64,000 bases of DNA from Terriglobia bacterium (lineage in GTDB: Bacteria > Acidobacteriota > Terriglobia > Acidiferrales > UBA7541), in contig JAIQGC010000009.1 in the NCBI GenBank assembly GCA_020072805.1, positions 1 through 64,000 of the forward strand, in the 5' to 3' direction. The notes beneath the pieces were generated by a model. The model worked only from the letters and a program-made list of their open reading frames with translations. It made no database searches and was not told the DNA's origin. The position numbers and the translations under genes were made by a program. Shown one piece after another: positions 1-8,477 of this stretch (the stretch's first letter is position 1; each line of letters opens with the position of its first letter).

Positions 1-157
1 TACTGATGGCGGTGAGGTTCTTCACGCCCTTGCGGGCCAGCGCCTGAATGAGATTATTGGGAAAGCCGGCGCCGCCGAATCCGCCAAACATGATGCTGGC
101 GCCGTCGGCAACGTCCGCAACAGCCGCGTCGAGCGTGGGGTAGATCTTCTTTTTCAT
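1..157 (-). CDS. 3-oxoacid CoA-transferase subunit A, N-terminal fragment
   Basis: Only the first 52 or so codons are inside the window; the gene runs off the left edge. The translation begins MKKKIYPTLDAAVADV and continues with a GGFGGAGFPNNLI segment, the glycine-rich N-terminal signature of the alpha subunit of succinyl-CoA/acetoacetate:3-oxoacid CoA-transferases (PcaI/AtoD/ScoA type). These enzymes move CoA between succinyl-CoA or acetyl-CoA and a 3-oxoacid. It lies 22 bp downstream of the VOC gene on the same strand, so it is probably the distal part of the same catabolic operon. The exact acid cannot be told from this fragment. Confidence 0.8.
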   Translation of the reverse strand, partial: MKKKIYPTLDAAVADVADGASIMFGGFGGAGFPNNLIQALARKGVKNLTAIS

Positions 158-179
158 CGGAGCAGTGACCCGCCGGGGC

Positions 180-644
180 CTAGTAATCCTTGACCCATCT
201 TCCGTTCTCCACTTTATACCGGGTGGCGACTTCAATTAAAACACCGTGAGCTTTTTTGGGCGGCACAAAGGTCCACTTCAGCCAGGGCATATCGTTGGGA
301 CCGGACACTTCCCTGCTGGTGAGGGGAATGCCCGCCTTGTCGAGATCCTGAACGGTCTGCTGAATATTGTCGGAAGTGAAGGCGATGTGGTGAACGCGCT
401 CGCCGTATTTATCCAGGAGCTTGAGGTCAAATGGATTTTCGCTTTCGAAAAACTGTAGGGCCGCACCGTGCGGATTCACAAAGGTAGCCCAGCGCAGCTT
501 GTACCCTTGCTCGACACCCTCGCCCCAAACAATCTGCTTGGCCTGCTCGGGGTCCAGAACGTTGAGCATTTCCTGGTAGTCCTTGATGGTGGCGTCCAGG
601 TCGCGGACCAGAAAGGAGACGTGATCGAACTTCATTTTCGGCAT
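180..644 (-). CDS. VOC (glyoxalase/bleomycin-resistance fold) family protein
   Basis: Encodes 154 aa from MPKMKFDHVSFLVRDLD. The longer reading frame starts 12 codons earlier, but GAAAGGGAAAG sits at ribosome-binding distance from this ATG. FDHVSFLVRD and VHHIAFTSDNIQ are the beta-strand/metal-histidine signatures of vicinal-oxygen-chelate proteins such as methylmalonyl-CoA epimerase, and the C-terminal GVLIEVATRYK carries the usual Glu ligand. It may be an epimerase or isomerase acting on a CoA intermediate. It lies between an SDR gene and a CoA-transferase gene, and a second VOC gene sits at 14,764. The substrate is unknown. Confidence 0.75.
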   Translation of the reverse strand: MPKMKFDHVSFLVRDLDATIKDYQEMLNVLDPEQAKQIVWGEGVEQGYKLRWATFVNPHGAALQFFESENPFDLKLLDKYGERVHHIAFTSDNIQQTVQDLDKAGIPLTSREVSGPNDMPWLKWTFVPPKKAHGVLIEVATRYKVENGRWVKDY

Positions 645-730
645 GATGGCTTTCCCTTTCACTTGGCATTGGCTCCGCACTTCGTCAAGAAGAGCGGAGA
701 AGTTTCTTGCTTCGCCCGGAATGGCGGCGC

Positions 731-1564
731 TTAGCCCACCACGTCAATGAATTCCATGCCACCGTCAATCTGCAGCACCTGAGCGGTGATAAAGTCGGAG
801 GCGGGCGAAGCGAGAAAGACGATGGCGTTGGCGACATCCTCGGGAACGCCAATGCGGCCGAAGGGCATGCGGGCGAGAATCTTGTCGCGGACCTCGGCGG
901 GAATGCCCAGGCCCGGCGCCTCATTGGTCTCGCGGGCAGCGGTCATGCGCGTGTCAATGATGCCGGGTGCGACGGCGTTGCAGTTGACGAGCAGGGGGGC
1001 CAGTTCGCGCGCGGAGGCCTTGGTGAGGCCGATCAGCGCGGCCTTGGCGGCGGCGTAATTGGCGTTGCCAACGGCGCCGTGAATGCCGCTGATGGAAGAG
1101 ACGTTGACGATCTTGCGGTGGACTCGCGCGCCGGAAACTTTCTCTTTCTTGGCATCCTCGCGCCAGCGGGAGGCGGCGGCTCGGGTGAGATTGAAGCTGC
1201 CGCGGACAACCACGTCCATCACCTGCGAAAATTGTTCGTCGGTCATGCGATGCAGCATGGCATCGCGGGTCAGCCCAGCGTTGTTGACGACGATATCCAG
1301 GCGGCCCCAACTGGAGATGGCGGCTTCGACCAGGGCCGCAGCAACTTCCGGCGAGGCAACGCTGCCGAGGACGGCCACAGCCGCACCTCCGGCGGCTTGA
1401 ACCGCCGCAGAGGCTTCCGCGGCGGGTTTTTCATCGAGGTCGTTGATGACCACGTGCGCGCCGGCCGCAGCCAGGGCAACAGCCGTGGCGCGGCCGATGC
1501 CCCGTCCGGAGCCGGTAACGATGGCGACTTTTCCCTGCAGCGGCTTCATGGGGCTGGCGGTCAC
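731..1564 (-). CDS. SDR family oxidoreductase (FabG-like)
   Basis: A 277-aa classical short-chain dehydrogenase/reductase. The cofactor motif TGSGRGIG is near residue 18, NNAG near 95, and the catalytic Ser and YxxxK lie in VNVSSISG and NYAAAKAA near 155-175. The C-terminal FITAQVLQIDGGM is also typical. A second possible start lies five codons in (MKPLQGK). The gene begins 3 bp after the acyl-CoA dehydrogenase stop, so the two are probably co-translated. An NAD(P)-dependent hydroxyacyl-CoA dehydrogenase or ketoreductase role in the beta-oxidation-like pathway is an inference. Confidence 0.88.
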   Translation of the reverse strand: MTASPMKPLQGKVAIVTGSGRGIGRATAVALAAAGAHVVINDLDEKPAAEASAAVQAAGGAAVAVLGSVASPEVAAALVEAAISSWGRLDIVVNNAGLTRDAMLHRMTDEQFSQVMDVVVRGSFNLTRAAASRWREDAKKEKVSGARVHRKIVNVSSISGIHGAVGNANYAAAKAALIGLTKASARELAPLLVNCNAVAPGIIDTRMTAARETNEAPGLGIPAEVRDKILARMPFGRIGVPEDVANAIVFLASPASDFITAQVLQIDGGMEFIDVVG

Positions 1565-1567
1565 TGG

Positions 1568-2773
1568 TTAGTAGCTCTTGGGCAGGCCGAGGCGCTCGCC
1601 GATGAAACTGAGGATCATTTCATCGCTGACCGGGCCGACCTTGTGCAGGCGGATGTCGCGCCAGTAGCGCTGCATATCATATTCGCGGCTGTAGCAATAA
1701 CCGCCGAGAACCTGCATGCCGGCGTCGGTGACTTCGCTGCCGAAATCGGCAGCGACAAGCTTGGCCATGTTGGCCTCGATGGCGCAATCGCGGCCGAGGG
1801 ACTGCAGCCAGGCGGCTTTGTAGGTCATCATGCGAATGAGTTCGACCTTGGTCTTCATCCAGGAAATTTTGTGCTGAATAGCCTGGTACTGCCCGATGGC
1901 GCGGCCGAAGGCCTTGCGCTGCTTGGCGTAGGCGAGGGCGTCATCGAAGGCGGCCTGGGCTTCGCCGAGGCAAAGAGCGGCGGTGAGGATGCGCTCGTTA
2001 TTGAGCATGCCGAGGATCTGGTAGAAGCCCTTGTCCTTCACTCCCAAAAGATTTTCCTTCGGAACCTTCACGTTGTCGTAGAAGACTTCGAAAGACTGGG
2101 TGGCGCGGATGCCCAGCTTCTCCAGCTTGCGGAGCTTGACGCCGGGGGAGTTCTTGTCCACCAGGAATACGGAGATGCCATCGGCCTTCTTTTCCACTTT
2201 ATCGTTGGTGCGGGCCACGACGATGAGATAGTCGGCAACGTTGGCTCCCGTGGTCCAGACTTTCTGGCCGTTGAGGAGGAAGTGGTCGCCCTTGTCGGCG
2301 GCAAATGTCTTCATGGCGCCGAGGACATCGGTGCCGCCATCAGGCTCGGTGAGGGAAAGCGCGAACATGATCTTACCCTGGGCCAGCGCGGGAAGCAGTT
2401 TGCGCTTCTGCTCCTCGCTGCCGCAGAGCTGCAGGGTCTTGGCGCCGAAGCAACTGGACATGAAGAAAGTGAGACCGATGGAACCGCTGCGGCGGGAGAG
2501 TTCCTCGACGACGATGGTCATATCGAGAACATCACCACTCGCGCCGCCGTACTCTTCGGAGATGGGAATGCCCAGAAAGCCGCCTTCCGCAAGGGCCTTC
2601 CAGACCTTGTGCGGGAATTCCTCTTTCTCGTCCATTTCGCGGGCGTACTCGGGAGGCGCTTCACGCTCGACGAGAGCGCGGATGTTCTGGCGGAGAAAAT
2701 CCTTTTCCTTGCCGAGGTCGAAATTGAGATTGCCGAGTTCCACGGCTGGTGCCGCTTCAGTGGGGTTGCTCAT
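1568..2773 (-). CDS. Acyl-CoA dehydrogenase
   Basis: A 401-aa flavoprotein of the acyl-CoA dehydrogenase family with all three domains: helical N-terminus, beta domain (SLTEPDGGTD near residue 142; WTTGANVADY) and C-terminal helical domain (AIGQYQAIQHK, then GGYCYSREYDMQRYWRD near 360). At the position where MCAD carries the Glu of IYEGT the sequence reads HKVGPVSDE. The catalytic base is therefore probably elsewhere, as in the isovaleryl-CoA and long-chain subfamilies. It would introduce a C=C bond into an acyl-CoA and pass electrons to EtfAB, which are encoded at 15,705-17,549. Confidence 0.92.
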   Translation of the reverse strand: MSNPTEAAPAVELGNLNFDLGKEKDFLRQNIRALVEREAPPEYAREMDEKEEFPHKVWKALAEGGFLGIPISEEYGGASGDVLDMTIVVEELSRRSGSIGLTFFMSSCFGAKTLQLCGSEEQKRKLLPALAQGKIMFALSLTEPDGGTDVLGAMKTFAADKGDHFLLNGQKVWTTGANVADYLIVVARTNDKVEKKADGISVFLVDKNSPGVKLRKLEKLGIRATQSFEVFYDNVKVPKENLLGVKDKGFYQILGMLNNERILTAALCLGEAQAAFDDALAYAKQRKAFGRAIGQYQAIQHKISWMKTKVELIRMMTYKAAWLQSLGRDCAIEANMAKLVAADFGSEVTDAGMQVLGGYCYSREYDMQRYWRDIRLHKVGPVSDEMILSFIGERLGLPKSY

Positions 2774-2785
2774 TGTTGGTTCTCC

Positions 2786-3463
2786 TTAATCCTTGGCCAA
2801 GCCTTTCATGATCATGCGGACAAAAACGCGTTTGATCTCCCTGGGCTCAGTGGTGTCTTCGGCATGAAACCAGCGGTAAATCCAGTTGATCATGCCGAGA
2901 AAGCCGTTAACGATGAGCACAGGATCGCCGTCGGTGAATTTGCCCTGGGCCTGGCCGCGGCGAACCAGTTCGACAAAGCGGTTGTTGTAGCGGGTCATCA
3001 GGGCAATGACCTTGTGCTGGCGTTTGCCGGAGAGCGTATCGAATTCGTGGAGGAAGAGGCCGACGCGGACACGGTTTTGCATGATGTATTCGACTTGGGC
3101 CTCGATGGCGCGCTTCAGCTGGACGACGGGATCGCCGGCGGGGTCAATATTTTGCGCGATGTAGGCATCGCCCTGCTCGATGACGGAGTAGAGGAGCTGA
3201 TAGAGGAGGTCTTCCTTGGATTTAATGTAGTAGTAGAGCGAGCCCTTGAGCATGCCGACATCGCGGGCGACGTCTTCGATGGTGGTGCCGTGGAAACCCT
3301 TGGAGAAAAAGATTTTTGCGGCGCTATGGAGAACTTCCTCCATGCGGCTGCCAGATTTGGAGCGTGAACGCGGCCCAGCAGTCTTGCTTGCACGAACTGG
3401 ACGCGTGATGGAAATAGCAGGTTCAGATTCTCGCCGCAAGGTTCGCCCCCATTGTGACTGCAT
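2786..3463 (-). CDS. TetR family transcriptional regulator
   Basis: The N-terminal helix-turn-helix is clear (TTIEDVARDVGMLKGSLYYY, then IKSKEDLLYQLLY) and is followed by an all-helical ligand domain, as in regulators of fatty-acid and steroid catabolism (PsrA, KstR2, FadR types). The start is uncertain. ATG at 3,463 gives 225 aa and overlaps the upstream FadH-like gene by 41 bp, with no strong ribosome-binding site. ATG at 3,343 would leave almost nothing before the first helix. The gene sits in the middle of a catabolic operon. It is the only TetR gene in the window and the obvious candidate to bind the four ACCAAAC-N4-GTTTGGT-type palindromes; this link is inference. Confidence 0.88.
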   Translation of the reverse strand: MQSQWGRTLRRESEPAISITRPVRASKTAGPRSRSKSGSRMEEVLHSAAKIFFSKGFHGTTIEDVARDVGMLKGSLYYYIKSKEDLLYQLLYSVIEQGDAYIAQNIDPAGDPVVQLKRAIEAQVEYIMQNRVRVGLFLHEFDTLSGKRQHKVIALMTRYNNRFVELVRRGQAQGKFTDGDPVLIVNGFLGMINWIYRWFHAEDTTEPREIKRVFVRMIMKGLAKD

Positions 3464-5327
3464 CAAGAATGGTTCCGGGTTTTTCGCAGTCACCCACGCG
3501 ATAGACCGGAACGGGAAAGCCTTCGTCCTCACAGAACGACATACTGTCGTTGGGCCGGTAGCCCAGCGCGATGACGACGCTATCGCAGGCCTCGGCGAAT
3601 TCCTGTTTTTGCTCGTTCGCGTAAATCACCTGGGAGGATTCAATGCGCAGGACACGGCATTGGGTGAGCAATTTGACGCCGAATTTCTTGAATTCGTAGT
3701 ACATCCAGCGGCGGCTGATGGCCTCGATGTTCAGGCCAATGTGGGACATCATTTCGATGATGGCGACCTGATGGCCGCGCTCCATGAGCCATTCGGCGGT
3801 TTCGCAGCCGGTTCCGCCGCCACCCACGATGACCACGCGCTTGCCGACTTGGACGCGTTCGAGGAGAACGTCTTCGGCCACGGCGACGTGGGGCAACTGC
3901 GCGCCGGGAATGGGCGGGACGACCGGGACGCTGCCGGTGGCCAGCACGACGAGTTCCGGCTGGAGGGCCAGCAGGGTGTCGCGGTTGAGTTGTTCTCCCA
4001 TGCGCACATCGACACCGAGGTTATGCACCTGACGGCTGAGAAAATCGGTAAAGGAGTTTACCTCTTTTTTGGATGGGGCGGCGGCGGAAAGATGCAGCTT
4101 GCCGCCGAGGCGGGTATCGCGCTCTACGAGCGTAACGTGATGGCCGCGCAGGCGGGCCACGCGGGCGGCTTCGAGGCCGCCGGGGCCGCCGCCGGCGATA
4201 ACCACGCGCGCCGGACGCGGGGCGGGCTCGATTTCGAAATCATATTCCCGGCCAAGTCCAGCGTTCACCGTGCATTTCACTTCCATGGCGCGCGAGACGT
4301 AGTCCACGCAGGTGTTGCAGGAGATGCACGGGCGAACGTCCGCGGCGTGGCCTTCTTCGGCTTTTTTCGCCCAGTCGGGGTCAGCGATGAGCCCGCGGCC
4401 CACGGCGACCATGTCGGCCTTGCCGTCGAGGAGAATTTTTTCCGCCAGCGCCGCGGAGTGAATACGTCCGACGGCGATGACCGGAACGCTGACGGCGCTC
4501 TTGATGCGGGCGGCATCATCGGCAAGCAAGCCGGCGGGCATGAACATGGGGGCCATGATGTATTTGAGGGTTTGCCAGTTGCCGGCAGAGACGCTGACGG
4601 AGGCCACGCCAAATTCGACGAGTTTCTTCGAGACGTAGGCGGTATCGTCGAGGGTGAGCCCACCGGGAACATATTCGCTGCCTGAAATGCGGAACTGGAT
4701 GGGAAAACGCTCGCCGCAGAGCTGGCGGATGCCTTGGACAATCTCACGGGAAAAGCGAAGGCGGCGGTCGGGATCGCCGCCGTAGTCGTCATCGCGGCGG
4801 TTGGAAAGCGGGGAGATGAATTCGCAGATGAGATAGCCGTGGGCACCGTGGATTTCGATAAATTCGAAACCAGCTTTTTGTCCGCGATGCGCGGCGGAAA
4901 CAAACTCATCGACGACGTAGCGAATGCCATCCTGATCGAGAACGCGGGGAACCGGGCCGCGCTCGGAGATGCCGATGGGGCTGGGAGCGACGGGTTTGCC
5001 CAGGGTGGTCTGGCGGCCCATGTGATTGAGCTGAAGGCCAATGGTGCTGCCGAATGGCTTGACCGCGTCGACCACGCGGGCCAAGCCAGGGATGAATTTG
5101 TCGTCGAAGAGATTGAGCTCGGGGCCGACGCCCAGGACGTCGGGATCCACGATGCAGTTTTCGACGACGATCATGCCCACGCCGCCGGCAGCGCGCTGTT
5201 TGTAGTAGTTCACAACGCGGTCGGAGACGCTGCCGTCAGGATGGCAATAGCCCATGCCCATGGGCGGCATGACCACGCGATTCTTCACGCGAAGGCCGGC
5301 AAACGAAATGGGCTCGAACAGTTTCAA
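3423..5327 (-). CDS. 2,4-dienoyl-CoA reductase-like NADH:flavin oxidoreductase (FadH type)
   Basis: A 634-aa protein with an Old Yellow Enzyme TIM barrel (residues 1 to about 340; VVMPPMGMG, EIHGAHGYLI, RISGSEYVPGG). A 4Fe-4S cysteine cluster follows (CISCNTC ... C near 335-352), then a C-terminal FAD/NAD(P) domain with two dinucleotide motifs (IAGGGPGGLEAA near 378 and IVGGGGTGCETA near 500). This matches bacterial 2,4-dienoyl-CoA reductase, which reduces conjugated dienoyl-CoA esters, but the same architecture occurs in related enoate and bile-acid reductases. It follows IpdB by 13 bp and precedes the TetR gene. Confidence 0.88.
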   Translation of the reverse strand: MKLFEPISFAGLRVKNRVVMPPMGMGYCHPDGSVSDRVVNYYKQRAAGGVGMIVVENCIVDPDVLGVGPELNLFDDKFIPGLARVVDAVKPFGSTIGLQLNHMGRQTTLGKPVAPSPIGISERGPVPRVLDQDGIRYVVDEFVSAAHRGQKAGFEFIEIHGAHGYLICEFISPLSNRRDDDYGGDPDRRLRFSREIVQGIRQLCGERFPIQFRISGSEYVPGGLTLDDTAYVSKKLVEFGVASVSVSAGNWQTLKYIMAPMFMPAGLLADDAARIKSAVSVPVIAVGRIHSAALAEKILLDGKADMVAVGRGLIADPDWAKKAEEGHAADVRPCISCNTCVDYVSRAMEVKCTVNAGLGREYDFEIEPAPRPARVVIAGGGPGGLEAARVARLRGHHVTLVERDTRLGGKLHLSAAAPSKKEVNSFTDFLSRQVHNLGVDVRMGEQLNRDTLLALQPELVVLATGSVPVVPPIPGAQLPHVAVAEDVLLERVQVGKRVVIVGGGGTGCETAEWLMERGHQVAIIEMMSHIGLNIEAISRRWMYYEFKKFGVKLLTQCRVLRIESSQVIYANEQKQEFAEACDSVVIALGYRPNDSMSFCEDEGFPVPVYRVGDCEKPGTILDAVTMGANLAARI

Positions 5328-5340
5328 TGGCTCTCCGCGG

Positions 5341-6144
5341 CTACTTTCTCAGCATGCCTTCAATATCGATACGCTCGCGCAACGTGCGCAGCTCTTCTTC
5401 GGTCGGCCCTTCGGTGACCGGCACATCCTTCGGGATGATCAATGCGAAGCCGGTGTTATCAACGACCTGCTGCACGGTGACGCCCGGGTGAACGCTTTTC
5501 AGGCGCATGTGCTTGGTCGTTTCGTCGAAATCCATGATGCACAGAGGGGTCATGCAATAAACCGGGCCGTTGCCGGGAATGCCGAGTTTCTTACGGCCGT
5601 CGGAGCCGCCCTGGCCCCAGCCGACCGTGGAGATAAAATCGCACTTGTCGACAAGGATGCGCTTGTCGTGAGACTGCACGAACAGGTAGTAGCGGTCGAC
5701 GTAATGGGCCATGGACAGCGTGCCCACCGCTCCGGGACCGCGGAAATCGAGATGCTTGTAGTCCTTGCCCACGCCAATGAGATTGGAATTGCCAAATTTG
5801 TCGATCTGCAGGCCGCCGACAACGAACGTGTCCGAGACAATGCGGGGGTCTTCCTGGAAATCATCGTGGATGATATAGCCCTCGGCCCATTTGGCGGGGC
5901 GGTAATCGTAGACGGTGTAGAAAGGCTCCATGCGGGGCTCTTTGGTCAGGTTGGTGAACGTCATGACCACGTAGAGGCGGACGTTGGGACAGCGAGTGAG
6001 ATGAGCGAGGAGGATGCCGGCGCGCGGAACATGCAGGCCGGCGCCGACCGCGACGCGCTCGCCGTCGCGCACCTGGCGGGAGACAAACGTCGCCAGGAGT
6101 TCCTTGATGGTGAAATCTTTCGCCAGCGTGGTGGTTCCGGTCAA
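5341..6144 (-). CDS. ipdB: IpdB-like CoA-transferase family beta subunit (copy 1)
   Basis: A 267-aa protein of the CoA-transferase family I beta type. It starts MTGTTTLAKDFTIKELL and contains VAVGAGLHVPRAG near residue 36. It pairs with the alpha-type gene 14 bp upstream. The pair resembles IpdA/IpdB, which in actinobacteria hydrolytically open the last carbon ring of steroid C/D-ring intermediates rather than transferring CoA. A second, diverged copy lies at 36,272-37,081. The ipdB label rests on overall resemblance and gene context; a plain CoA-transferase remains possible. Confidence 0.75.
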   Translation of the reverse strand: MTGTTTLAKDFTIKELLATFVSRQVRDGERVAVGAGLHVPRAGILLAHLTRCPNVRLYVVMTFTNLTKEPRMEPFYTVYDYRPAKWAEGYIIHDDFQEDPRIVSDTFVVGGLQIDKFGNSNLIGVGKDYKHLDFRGPGAVGTLSMAHYVDRYYLFVQSHDKRILVDKCDFISTVGWGQGGSDGRKKLGIPGNGPVYCMTPLCIMDFDETTKHMRLKSVHPGVTVQQVVDNTGFALIIPKDVPVTEGPTEEELRTLRERIDIEGMLRK

Positions 6145-6158
6145 AGCCGCTCCCTTTC

Positions 6159-7058
6159 TCAGTACTCGTGCAGTGCAACCAAGCGACGGATGCCAATGGT
6201 TTCCAGATACTCTTCGTGCGTCTTCGGCTTCAGGATGTACTTTTCGAGATAGGCCTCGATCGGTCCGCGGTCGCCCTTTTTGGCATAGGCGTTGCCGGCG
6301 TCCACATACTCACGGATGTGCTCGCCATCTTCGATATAGTAGCCGGGCGCGGCGAAGGGGTGCGAGCCATAGGGAGCGCGCACGACGGCGTCCACGCCGA
6401 CAAGCGAAGTGGCCAATGGGTTCTTGCGCACTTCCTCATTGGGAATGACGCGTTCGACCTGGGCGATAGTCTTATCGGCGGCGCGCCACATGGCGCGGTC
6501 GCCGAATCCGGTACCCACGTGCTGGACGTTGCCGAAGGCGTCGGAATGCGCGGCGTAAATAATGGCGAGGTCGGGCTTGATGGCGGGAATAGCCAACATG
6601 GGTTCGCCGCTGACGGGGTCGTTGTACTGTTTGATTTCGGGGTTGATCTCCGGAAAGGAGGTGCCGATGCCGGCCTTCCAGGGAGTGGAGGGCAGGCGCT
6701 GGGCGGCGGCACGCAGGGCGCAATAGAACATTCCTTCATCGCATTCGAAAATATCGAGTTCGCCCCTCTGCGCGGCGATGCGAAAGAAGGGAGCCACCGG
6801 GCAGTAGTGCTCGCCGCCCATGTAGGTGGTGACGAGTCTTTTGACGCAGCCGGCGGCGATGAGCAGATCGAGATCGAGGCCGCCCGAGGCGGCGCCAACG
6901 ACAGTGAGATTCTTGATGCCGCGCCGGATGATCTGGCGGACGAGCGCCATGGGATGGCTGGAATTGATGAACCCGCCGATGGCAATGGTCATGCCGTCGC
7001 GAATCCAGTCCGCGGCGGCGTGCTCGTCCAGCACCAGGCTTTTGCGTTCAGGGAGCAT
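6159..7058 (-). CDS. ipdA: IpdA-like CoA-transferase family alpha subunit (copy 1)
   Basis: A 299-aa protein starting MLPERKSLVLDEHAAADWI. The in-frame sequence upstream of this ATG is Arg-rich and antisense-like, so it is not counted. The ATG overlaps the TGA of the preceding FAD-oxidoreductase gene by one base (TGATG), which suggests translational coupling. The motif MTIAIGGFINSSHPMALV is the glycine-rich CoA-transferase alpha signature, and the C-terminal YGSHPFAAPGYYIED resembles IpdA proteins. With IpdB 14 bp downstream it should form a heteromeric ring-opening hydrolase or CoA-transferase. Confidence 0.77.
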   Translation of the reverse strand: MLPERKSLVLDEHAAADWIRDGMTIAIGGFINSSHPMALVRQIIRRGIKNLTVVGAASGGLDLDLLIAAGCVKRLVTTYMGGEHYCPVAPFFRIAAQRGELDIFECDEGMFYCALRAAAQRLPSTPWKAGIGTSFPEINPEIKQYNDPVSGEPMLAIPAIKPDLAIIYAAHSDAFGNVQHVGTGFGDRAMWRAADKTIAQVERVIPNEEVRKNPLATSLVGVDAVVRAPYGSHPFAAPGYYIEDGEHIREYVDAGNAYAKKGDRGPIEAYLEKYILKPKTHEEYLETIGIRRLVALHEY

Positions 7059-8449
7059 CAGTCGTGCCACGAGTCCTTGAATTCGGGAATGCGCGTGCCC
7101 AGATATTTTTCGACGCAGGTCAGTCCGGCGCGAGCGGCGCGGTCCACGCCGATGCCGCGCGAGCGGAAAGTTTCCGAGGCAAAGTACAAGCCATCCACGC
7201 CGGGAGCGGTGTAATCGGGGCGGAAAACGCCGACGAGGCCGGGCTTCTGGAAGACGCCAAAGGCCGGATTGGCCACCAAGTGGCGGCGCTTCCAGATGAC
7301 GTTCTTTTTGGTGAAGAGCTTCGGGTAGAAGGCCTCGAGATCCTTCTCGATGTCGGCAAATTTCTGCTCGTACCATTCCTGCGAGCGGGTACCCTGAAAG
7401 GCGAAGCCGCAGTTATAAAGGTGCGTGCCGGGAGGAGCGACGCTAGGGTCATAGCCAGTGGCGAGAAAGGCCCACCCAGGCAAGCGGCTGTGCGGAGCGT
7501 CGAACCACAGGGCCAGTTCCGTGGGGTGAATGCCGGTGAAGATCGGCTCATGGCAGGCGACGTACATGCCCACCCAGCAGACTTTGTAGGCGTCCTGCGC
7601 GAGGGTCTGGATCTGGGTGACGTACCAGTCAGGAAGATCCTTCTGGCGGACGACATTGAGGACGTTCCAGACGGGCAGCGTGGAGATGACCGCGTCGCAC
7701 TCGATGGTTTCCCAGTTGAAGGCCTCGGTGGCCATGACCCGTTCGCCGCGCTCGATCATGACGCCCTTGACGCGGCGGTTTTCGATGATGACGCGCTGCA
7801 CGGTGGTCTCCATCATCACTTCGCCGCCGTGGCGCTTGAGGCCATCGGCCAGCTGCTGGAACATGCCGTGCCAGCCGCCCACCGGCCAGCAGGAGTATCC
7901 GGCGATGCGCTTGTGCATGTAGTGCATCTTGCGGACGTAGAGATTGTCGCTGGCGGAATGGTCCCACCAGTTTTCGGTGAGACATTCGGCCATGGCCACG
8001 TATTCGAAGAGGGCGATAACGCCTTCGCTCTTGGTGTGCTTCTCGAGCCAGGCACGCAGGGGAAGGTGATCAAACTTGTCGAATTCGCTCCAGTCGGTCT
8101 CGCAGAGAATCTTGATGACTTTCTTCAGCTCGTTCTTGTCGGTGGAATAGAGCTGCTGAATGGCTTTCCAGCCGCCTTCGTGCCAGATGGGCATGCCCTG
8201 GCTGGTGAGACCATGTTCGAGTTTGCCCCCGATGTAGTCAATGATCTTGGTGATGCCGAAGCCGTCGTCTTCGAGAAGGTGGCCGCCGAGATTCATGCGG
8301 TAACCTTCGAAGGGCACGGCCATGCCGCGGCCGCCGAGATGCTTGTCGCGGTCAATGACCATGACTTTCTTGCCTTGTTTGGCAAGCAGCGCTCCCGCGG
8401 CCAGACCCGCGGCGCCCGCTCCCAGCACGACTACGTCGTATTTCGCCAT
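7058..8449 (-). CDS. Phytoene-desaturase-like NAD(P)/FAD-dependent oxidoreductase
   Basis: A 463-aa flavoprotein with an N-terminal Rossmann FAD motif (VVLGAGAAGLAAGALL at residues 6-21) and the following IDRDKHLGGRGMAV typical of the amine-oxidase/phytoene-desaturase superfamily. The C-terminal segment GLYFASETFRSRGIGVDRAA is the second FAD-binding motif. It lies between an acyl-CoA dehydrogenase and ipdA, so a desaturase, isomerase or ketone-dehydrogenase step on a cyclic substrate is plausible. The sequence does not identify the substrate. Confidence 0.8.
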   Translation of the reverse strand: MAKYDVVVLGAGAAGLAAGALLAKQGKKVMVIDRDKHLGGRGMAVPFEGYRMNLGGHLLEDDGFGITKIIDYIGGKLEHGLTSQGMPIWHEGGWKAIQQLYSTDKNELKKVIKILCETDWSEFDKFDHLPLRAWLEKHTKSEGVIALFEYVAMAECLTENWWDHSASDNLYVRKMHYMHKRIAGYSCWPVGGWHGMFQQLADGLKRHGGEVMMETTVQRVIIENRRVKGVMIERGERVMATEAFNWETIECDAVISTLPVWNVLNVVRQKDLPDWYVTQIQTLAQDAYKVCWVGMYVACHEPIFTGIHPTELALWFDAPHSRLPGWAFLATGYDPSVAPPGTHLYNCGFAFQGTRSQEWYEQKFADIEKDLEAFYPKLFTKKNVIWKRRHLVANPAFGVFQKPGLVGVFRPDYTAPGVDGLYFASETFRSRGIGVDRAARAGLTCVEKYLGTRIPEFKDSWHD

Positions 8450-8477
8450 GATGAAATTTCTCTCCTCTATATGCGCG

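Noticed and set aside
707-3367. 886-codon open frame on the plus strand
   Set aside because: It is antisense to the SDR, acyl-CoA dehydrogenase and TetR genes, which have clear family motifs; long antisense frames are common in GC-rich DNA.
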